From Corylus avellana (taxonomy: Eukaryota > Streptophyta > Magnoliopsida > Fagales > Betulaceae): a stretch of DNA of 64,000 nt. The first letter of the stretch is position 1, and every line of letters starts with the position of its first letter. Shown one piece after another: positions 58,131-64,000 of this stretch. A program made the translations under genes and the position numbers. The stretch is from NCBI RefSeq assembly GCF_901000735.1, contig NC_081549.1:4579416-4643415 (forward strand), in the 5' to 3' direction. The notes below the pieces were generated by a model. It searched no databases, was not told where the DNA came from, and saw only the letters and a program-made list of their open reading frames with translations.

Positions 58131-59735
58131 GCTAGCTAAGAAATTGAAATCTCTCAACTTGGATTTGAAAAAGTGGAATGAGGAGGTGTTTGAGGACATT
58201 GGGAGGAAGAAAAAGGAGTTGTTGGGAGGTATTCAGGAGTTGGATGAGTTGGCAGAGGTAAGAGGCTTAGCCCAGGAGGAGAAGGTTCAAAAGGTAGATA
58301 TGGTGAAAGATTTGGAGAACACCTTGTTGTGTGAAGAAATTCATTGGCGCCAAAAATCGAGAGCTTTGTGGCTCAAGGAGGGGGACCGCAATACTAGTTT
58401 CTTTCACAAGATGGCTAACTCTCATCACAGGTTTAATCATGTGTAAGTGCTTCGTATTAATGGCGTACTATCCAATGATCCAGCTGAGGTAAAAGATCAC
58501 ATTGTGAAGTGTTATCAAAGCTTATACTCGGAACAAAGTACGTGGCGGCCTAGAATGGACAACCGGCTTTTTTTGTCCATTGATGAGGAGGATAATAGGT
58601 GGTTAGAAAGAGATTTTGAGGAAAATGAAGTTTGGGAGGTAGTTAAAGGCATGGATGGTGATAAGACTCTAGGTCCGGATGGCTTCCCCATGGCTTTTTT
58701 TCAAGCCTGTTGGGATGTTGTTAAACATGATGTTATAGCGGTTTTTGCCGAGTTCCATCGTAGATGACAGTTGGTGAAGAGCTTGAATGCAACTTTTATT
58801 TCCTTGATCCCAAAAAAGGCGGATGCGGTGGAGATGAAGGACTTTCGGCCCATTAGCTTGGTGGGAGGGGTGTACAAAATTGTATCTAAGGTTCTTCCCA
58901 ACAGGGTGAGAACTGTGTTGGGTAAGATCATATCCTACTCTCAAAATGCTTTTATTGGGGGTCGCCAAATCCTAGATTCTATTCTTATTGCAAATGAATG
59001 TGTGGATAGTCGCATGAAGTTATGGTGCCAGGTGTTCTTTGCAAATTAGCTTGGAAAAGGCCGACGACCATGTGAATTGGGACTTTGTGTTGTATTTGCT
59101 GCATAGGTGTGGTTTTGGCGAGAGGTGGAGGGCGTGGATAGAGTGGTGTATTACGTCGGTAAGATTTTCCATTCTCGTGAATGGTTCTCCGGAAGGCTTC
59201 TTCAATAGCTCGAGGGAAATTCGGCAAGGGGACCCTCTTTCTCCGTTACTTTTTGTGCTTGTTATGGAGGCATTGAGTAAGATGGTGAATGCGACGGTTG
59301 ACCAAGGCTTTTTGACTAGATTCTCGGTGGGAAATAGGGTATTATCAGAGTTAGTGCTCTCTCACTCTTTGTTTGCTGATGACACCTTGATTTTTTGTGA
59401 ACCTTCTATCGAGCAAATCTGGTATGTGCGTCTCATTCTCTTATGTTTTGAAGCTGCTTCGGGTTTGAGAGTGAATCTTGGAAAGTCTAAAATTGTGGCT
59501 ATTGGTGAGGTGGAGAACATAGGGGTTTTAGCTAATATCCTTGGGTGTAGTGTTGCCGATTTGCCTATGAAGTATTTGGGTCTCCCTCTCGGGGCGGCGT
59601 ATAAGGATATGGTTATGTGGAATGATGTGATCGAAAAAAGGAGCATTAGATGGCAGGTTGGAAGAGAATGTATCTCTCTAATCTTCCGACTTACTTTTTG
59701 TCTCTGTTTCCGATTCCTATGAGTGTAGCTAAAAG
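58131..59735 (+). pseudogene. Inner LINE reverse transcriptase
   Basis: The linker (KEGDRNTSFFHKMANSHHRF) leads into RT blocks: [92 protein letters not shown] and IRQGDPLSPLLFVLVMEAL. The catalytic box is HSLFADDTLIFCE (about 59370), then GLRVNLGKSKIVAIG. Stops at 58444, 58767 and 59049 and a frame change near 59650 disable it. LEKADDHVNW shows K-A-D in place of the usual K-A-Y. Confidence 0.88.
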
Positions 59736-60840
59736 ACTTGAGAAAGTTCAAAGAGATTTCTTATGGGGAGGGATGGGAGACGAGCCTAAGCTACATCTTG
59801 TAAATTGGAATCAAGTATGTCGTCCCCTTCGGTACGGTGGGCTTGGCATTCGTAAGTTGCATCAGTTTAATCAAGCTCTCCTGGGTAAATGGCTTTGGAG
59901 ATATGCGAATGAGAGTGAGGCTCTGTGGTATAAGGTTATCAAAGCTAAATATGAAGACCAAGATGGTGGGTGGTTCACAAATGAGGTTTCGGGTCCCCAT
60001 GGTGTGGGCTTATAGAAGCACATTCGTCAAGGTTGGAATTTTTTTGCCAAAGGTATTCGTTTTGAGGTGGGGGTGGGTTCAAAAGTTCGTTTTTGACATG
60101 ATATTTGGTGTGGGGACTCCTCTTTGAAGCATGCTTTCCCGTCCTTGTTTAGCATCGCCAGACATAAAGAAGCATGGGTGAAGGATAACTTTATTTGGAG
60201 GAATGGGGTTGTCGAGTGGAATGTCATTTTTGTGCGGCCCATACAGGATTGGGAGATGGATTTGATTTCTTCTCTCTTTGATCGGTTGTACTCTTGCAAG
60301 ATATCCACAGATTCTGTGGATCGTATTCGATGGTCATCGTCTAAGAAAAGCAAGTTCGAGGTTAAGTCTCTCTTCAAGGCCTTGTCCAAATTTGACCATG
60401 AGGTGTTTCCTTAGAAGAGCATTTGGCGAACTAAGGTGCCTTTGCGAGTGGCTTTTTTCGGGTAGACCGCAGCCTTAGGCAAAATTTTGACTCACAACAC
60501 CCTGTGGAAGAGGAACCTAGTGGTAGTGGAATGGTGTTGTATGTGTAAGAAGAATGGAGAGTTAGTCGATCATCTTCTTCTCCATTGCGAGATCGCAAGT
60601 GTTTTTTGGCATACTATTTTTGATCGGTTTGGGTTGCATTGGGTCATGCCTTGCAAGGTGAGGGGCTTGTTCGATTGCTGGTGGTCGGGAGGCTGTTCTC
60701 GAAGTGCGGTAGTGTGGAAGATGATCCCTCTGTGTCTTATGTGGTGTATTTGGAATGAAATGAATGCTAGATGCTTTGAGAACTCCACTAGGACTATAGA
60801 GGAATTGACTCATTTTTTCTTCTTTACTTTGTATTCCTAG
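59650..60840 (+). pseudogene. Inner LINE C-terminal zinc-binding (zf-RVT) region
   Basis: After the RT come [40 protein letters not shown], and the zf-RVT end: WCCMCKKNGELVDHLLLHCE and IWNEMNARCFENSTRTIEEL. This order is typical of plant LINE ORF2. Stops at 60013, 60412 and 60463 break it. Confidence 0.85.
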
Positions 60841-60990
60841 ATGGCCGCTTGACTAGCTCCTATAGGGATTAGCTTCTCTGATTTCCTTTTTCATTTTTCT
60901 CCCACTTAGGCACTCTCTTTTATACTTCCCGTGTATGTGGGTTGCACTCCTCTGCGCTTTTTTATATCATAATTACTTATCCAAAAAAAA

Positions 60991-62384
60991 GCGGGGTTCT
61001 AGGTTGGCAATATTACTCTCTCCCATCTTTTGTTTGCGGACGATACTTTGGTTTCTTGCAATGCTATGCCCACCCAGCTTCGGTATTTGCGGAGTGTGTT
61101 TTTGCTGTTTGAAGTTGCGTTCGGTTTGAAAGTTAACTTGGCCAAGTCGGAGATAATTCCAATGGGAAATGTGGTGCACGTGGACAGGTTAGCTGGCATT
61201 CTGGGGTGTGGGGTTGCTTCATTGCCTGTAAGGTACCTTGTTTTGCCGCTGGGGGCCTCTTGCAAGGCTAAACATATTTGGGATGGAGTTATCAAGAAGA
61301 TAGAACGTCAGTTGGCCGGGTGAAAAAGATCTTATCTGTCGAAGGGGGGGAGAGTCACGCTTATTAAGAGTACTCTCGTCAACTTGCCTACGTACTATTT
61401 GTCTCTTTTCCCCATTCCGGGGAGCGTTGCCAAGAGGATTGAGAAGTTGCAGCGGGATTTTTTATGGGGAGGTCTAGGCGATGAGTTCAAGTACCACCTG
61501 GCGGAGTGGTCGAAGGTTTGTCGAAGGTTTGCACTCTGATTAAGGAAGGAGGATTGGGTATCAGGAACCTTAGGGTCTTCAATCGTGCCCTTTTAGGGAA
61601 GTGGTTGTGGCGCTATGGAATAGAGAAAGATACTTGGTGGAGGGCGGTGGTGGATGTGAAATTTGGAAGTCTTTGGGGAGGGTAGTGTTCTTTGGAGCCG
61701 GGTGGTCCTATGGGGGTGGGGTTATGGAAGAACATTAGGAAAGGGTGGGACACTTTCCAAAGGTTTACTCGATTTGAGGTAGGGGAGGGGTCTAAGGTGC
61801 GCTTCTAGCACGATTTGTGGTGTGGTGATACAGCTCTCAAGAATGCTTTTCCAGGTTTATTCAGCATTGCCTACGCTAAGAACGCTTCAATGGCGGAGCA
61901 TTTGGAGGTGTTGGGTGGCACTAACCAGTGGAATGTGAGCTTTTCTAGAGAAGCTCATGATTGGGAGATGGATGTATTGGCCTCTTTTTTTCAGGTGTTA
62001 TATTCTGCTTAAGTGAGGCGAGGGTGTGAAGATAGGTTGTGGTGGAATTCTTCCAAAAGAGGCCGTTTCAAGGTTAAGCTCCTTTACACTTCCTTGGCGA
62101 GTCCTGTTGGGAGAGGATTTCCGTGGAAGAGTGTGTGGCGACCCAAGCTCCTCCAAGGGCAAGTTTTTTTGTGTGGTCGGCGGCTTTTGGCAAAATTTTG
62201 ACCCTAGACAACCTCAAAAAGCGACGGGTGATTGTGACGAACAGGTGTTGTATGTGCAAGAAGACCGAGGAGACGGTGGACCATCTTCTCATTCATTGCG
62301 AGGTAGCTTATGCTTTGTGGAGTATACCTTTTTTGGTCGATTTGGGTTGTCTTGGGTGATGCCGAATCGGGTCTCGGATTTGCT
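60991..62384 (+). mobile_element. Outer LINE, 3' part (after the inner insertion)
   Basis: Coding resumes with VGNITLSHLLFADDTLVSCN (about 61008-61065), the RT catalytic box that the 5' part lacks. Then follow [69 protein letters not shown] and the zf-RVT stretch RCCMCKKTEETVDHLLIHCE (about 62240-62300). There are several stops and a small local duplication (GGTTTGTCGAAGGTTTGTCG-like) near 61512-61530. The 3' end is hidden by the N gap at 62385. Confidence 0.87.
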
Positions 62385-62484
62385 NNNNNNNNNNNNNNNN
62401 NNNNNNNNNNNNNNNNNNNNNNNNNNNNNNNNNNNNNNNNNNNNNNNNNNNNNNNNNNNNNNNNNNNNNNNNNNNNNNNNNNNN
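62385..62484. other. Assembly gap, 100 N
   Basis: A placeholder gap. It hides the outer LINE's 3' end and separates the LINE from the small contig carrying the IDE exons at 63309. Confidence 0.95.
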
Positions 62485-62715
62485 ATTTGAGTCATCATGT
62501 GATTCCACCCTTAAAAAAATAGGAAAAAAATTGATTAAATATTATATGTGTAATTAAGAGCACGCATGCACAAGCCAGTTCTGCAATACAACTGGGTAGG
62601 GGACCAACTGTTTGTTTTGGTCTTCCTTTGTTTTTGTTTTTTTTTTTTCCAACGTGGCGCTTGCTCGGTGTTGATGTGTTCGTTGACTGTTGTCATGGTT
62701 GTCCTATATGTTTAC

Positions 62716-62845
62716 TTTGACAATTTTTATTTTATTTTTCATTCGTGTAAAGTGTAAAGTAAGTTTGCTTTGACAATTTTTATTTTATTTTTCATTCGTG
62801 TAAAGTGTAAAGTAAGTTTGCTTTGACAATTTTTATTTTATTGTA
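62716..62845. repeat. 53-bp tandem repeat, about 2.5 copies
   Basis: TTTGACAATTTTTATTTTAT followed by TTTTCATTCGTGTAAAGTGT and AAAGTAAGTTTGC is present at about 62716, 62769 and, partly, 62822. It lies about 460-590 bp before the IDE ATG at 63309, in the upstream region. Confidence 0.88.
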
Positions 62846-63308
62846 GCTTTGGTCATTAATTAATTGCATTTGTCGATTTCGGATCTAAACTTGCCTAAGA
62901 TAGTAATATTGTCTATACAAGTTTATTTTATAATTTCTCACCAGGTTTATATACTAGGGGCGCGGCCGAACTTTTTTTTGTTTTTTTAATAAAAGAAGAA
63001 GATATCACTTGATTAGATTATCTTTTTGATGTGACATAAGAAATTATCCTAACTTATTCATAAAAAAAAATATCGTAACCATCAAAATTTTTATATTAAT
63101 TTATTTAATCGGTCGTGAATCACGCTTCATGGATCACGTGTAACTAGTTCGCCTTTGTATGGATATGTAAAAATAAATATAATTTGAAGTATTTTGCTAA
63201 ACTAGTTTGTTATTTATTTATTTATTTACTTTTCTAAAATGCAAAAATCTCCCCTTCATAAAACGAGTATCTGTGGGACGACATTCTCTATACCACAGGA
63301 ATTCAGTC
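62846..63308 (+). promoter_or_regulatory. Upstream region of the IDE N-terminal exon
   Basis: AT-rich, no coding. GATCACGTGTAACTAG near 63132 contains a CACGTG G-box. ATTTATTTATTTATTTACTT lies at about 63210-63230, but no clear TATA box at the usual distance from the ATG can be chosen. Confidence 0.3.
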
Positions 63309-63626
63309 ATGGCGGTTGGAAAGGAAGGGGTGGAGATAGTGAAGGCGCGCACGGACAATAGGGAGTACAGGAGGATCGTCCTCAAGAACTCCCTCGAGGT
63401 CCTCCTCATCAGCGATCCCGACACCGACAAGGCAATCCAATATTTATTTAAATTCGAGTTTAGATTTAACTTTCTTTCTAATTTGATTGCCTTGATAGCA
63501 ATCTTCGGGTTGTATCTTTGTGTTCTGATGGTGGTGTTCTTTTGTTGCAGTGTGCTGCTTCCATGGATGTGGGCGTGGGCTCTTTTAGCGACCCCAAAGG
63601 CCTCGAGGGACTCGCCCATTTTCTCG
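63309..63626 (+). CDS. PXM16: IDE-like M16 protease, exons 1-2 (N-terminus), partial
   Basis: Exon 1 is 63309-63431 (41 codons: MAVGKEGVEIVKARTDNREY then RRIVLKNSLEVLLISDPDTDK). Exon 2 is 63551-63626 (CAASMDVGVGSFSDPKGLEG then LAHFL). These are the N-terminal residues of the plant peroxisomal IDE. The next exon should start with the rest of the zinc motif (HFL|EH). The intron between them begins with GC, not GT (AAG|GCAATC), and ends TTGTTGCAG. No GT alternative keeps the family sequence. The contig ends in Ns at 63977 before exon 3. The strand is opposite to the IDE body at 30.7-49.4 kb. Confidence 0.9.
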
Positions 63627-63976
63627 GTGAATTTTGTGTTTTGACTCTTTTGAGATATTATTTTACAGTAGTAGTATAGTCTAGCGAACAATTGCATGCA
63701 CATATCTGGTGGTGCTCTTTTGTTTCAATTTCAAACTCAAGTTTTAGAGCAATGCCGCTCTGTCGGTTCGTGCGTTTGCATTTTTCTTATGGGAAAATAC
63801 TCACAAGTGATATAATTTGGTTTTGTCTTTCTTGAGAATTGGAGACTTTTGCATGAATGATCAGTGAAAGGGGGCTTCTGTCTTCTGATGTGATACGAAG
63901 GAGCAGATAATTAATTTAAACATGAGTGTAATACTGGATTTTGATATATATTACTATCGATAGATGAATTTTATTT

Positions 63977-64000
63977 NNNNNNNNNNNNNNNNNNNNNNNN
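63977..64000. other. Start of a further N gap
   Basis: The window ends inside Ns. The contig 62485-63976 is thus bounded by gaps on both sides, so its orientation rests only on scaffolding. Confidence 0.95.

Larger units (their letters stand above)
55052..60990 (+). mobile_element. Inner LINE, nearly full length
   Basis: The 5' leader is pyrimidine-rich (CTCTTCTCTCTCTTCTCTCT, 55065 on). ORF1 is at 55153 to about 57240 and ORF2 at 57307 to about 60840. A 3' UTR (CCCGTGTATGTGGGTTGCAC) ends at CCAAAAAAAA near 60990. It sits inside the RT of the outer LINE, between block 4 and FADD. All major domains are present but crossed by about ten stops or frameshifts, so it is inactive. A target-site duplication could not be fixed with confidence. 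Confidence 0.87.

Noticed and set aside
63218..63703. 161-aa minus-strand frame
   Set aside because: It is a shadow of the IDE exons on the other strand. The plus strand has clear family sequence.

Overview
This is nuclear DNA from a flowering plant, most likely a woody eudicot. The evidence is AT-rich intergenic DNA, small-exon genes with GT-AG introns, plant-specific protein families (phylloplanin-like, L10-interacting-MYB-like, peroxisomal insulin-degrading-enzyme-like, UGT72-like), plant L1 LINEs, hAT and Mutator-type elements and many MITEs. The species cannot be fixed from the sequence. Five N runs are present; four complete ones are 100, 316, 100 and 100 bases, and the last is cut by the window end. 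The window is therefore a draft scaffold, and the joins matter for reading it.

Layout. 1-1527: 5'-truncated LINE (minus strand), followed by two minisatellites (1530-2685 and 3061-3585) and a fold-back MITE. 4691-5299: nested tandem duplications ahead of a two-exon phylloplanin-like secreted protein gene (5594-6271, plus). 6281-10880: MITEs, a tRNA-derived SINE and AT-rich DNA. 10886-14030: an internally deleted hAT transposon that keeps the BED zinc-finger end of its transposase. 15557-17723: a five-exon plant gene whose product ends in an HTH-like domain. 20667-20900: a 77-residue plant protein gene.

22.3-31.6 kb (minus strand genes): a tandem segmental duplication. Each unit carries a Myb/SANT-like gene and the last two exons of an insulin-degrading-enzyme (IDE, M16 metalloprotease) gene. 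Copy 2 of the Myb gene (28347-29682) is intact over five exons. Copy 1 is broken. The IDE copy at 27289-27993 is an orphan 3' end.

30.7-49.4 kb (minus): the body of the IDE gene, readable exon by exon and in phase from the region after the zinc site to the stop codon. Three of its exons appear twice because a 3.7-kb block is repeated flush against a 100-N gap, which is best explained as an unmerged contig overlap. One intron holds a copia fragment with an antisense UGT72-like pseudogene inside it.

49.4-62.4 kb: no upstream IDE exons. There is a 1-kb long-TIR element and a pair of nested degenerate LINEs, one inserted in the reverse transcriptase of the other. 62.5-64 kb: a short contig between two N runs carries IDE exons 1 and 2 on the plus strand, ending just before the second His of the zinc motif. 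It is either the start of a second, divergent IDE gene or the misoriented 5' end of the minus-strand gene.

I found no clearly undescribed biological system. The most useful observations are the assembly duplication, the possibly flipped IDE 5' contig, the UGT fragment inside a copia element, a promoter-like segment shared between the 77-aa gene and the two IDE 3' flanks, and several transposons with well-defined ends.
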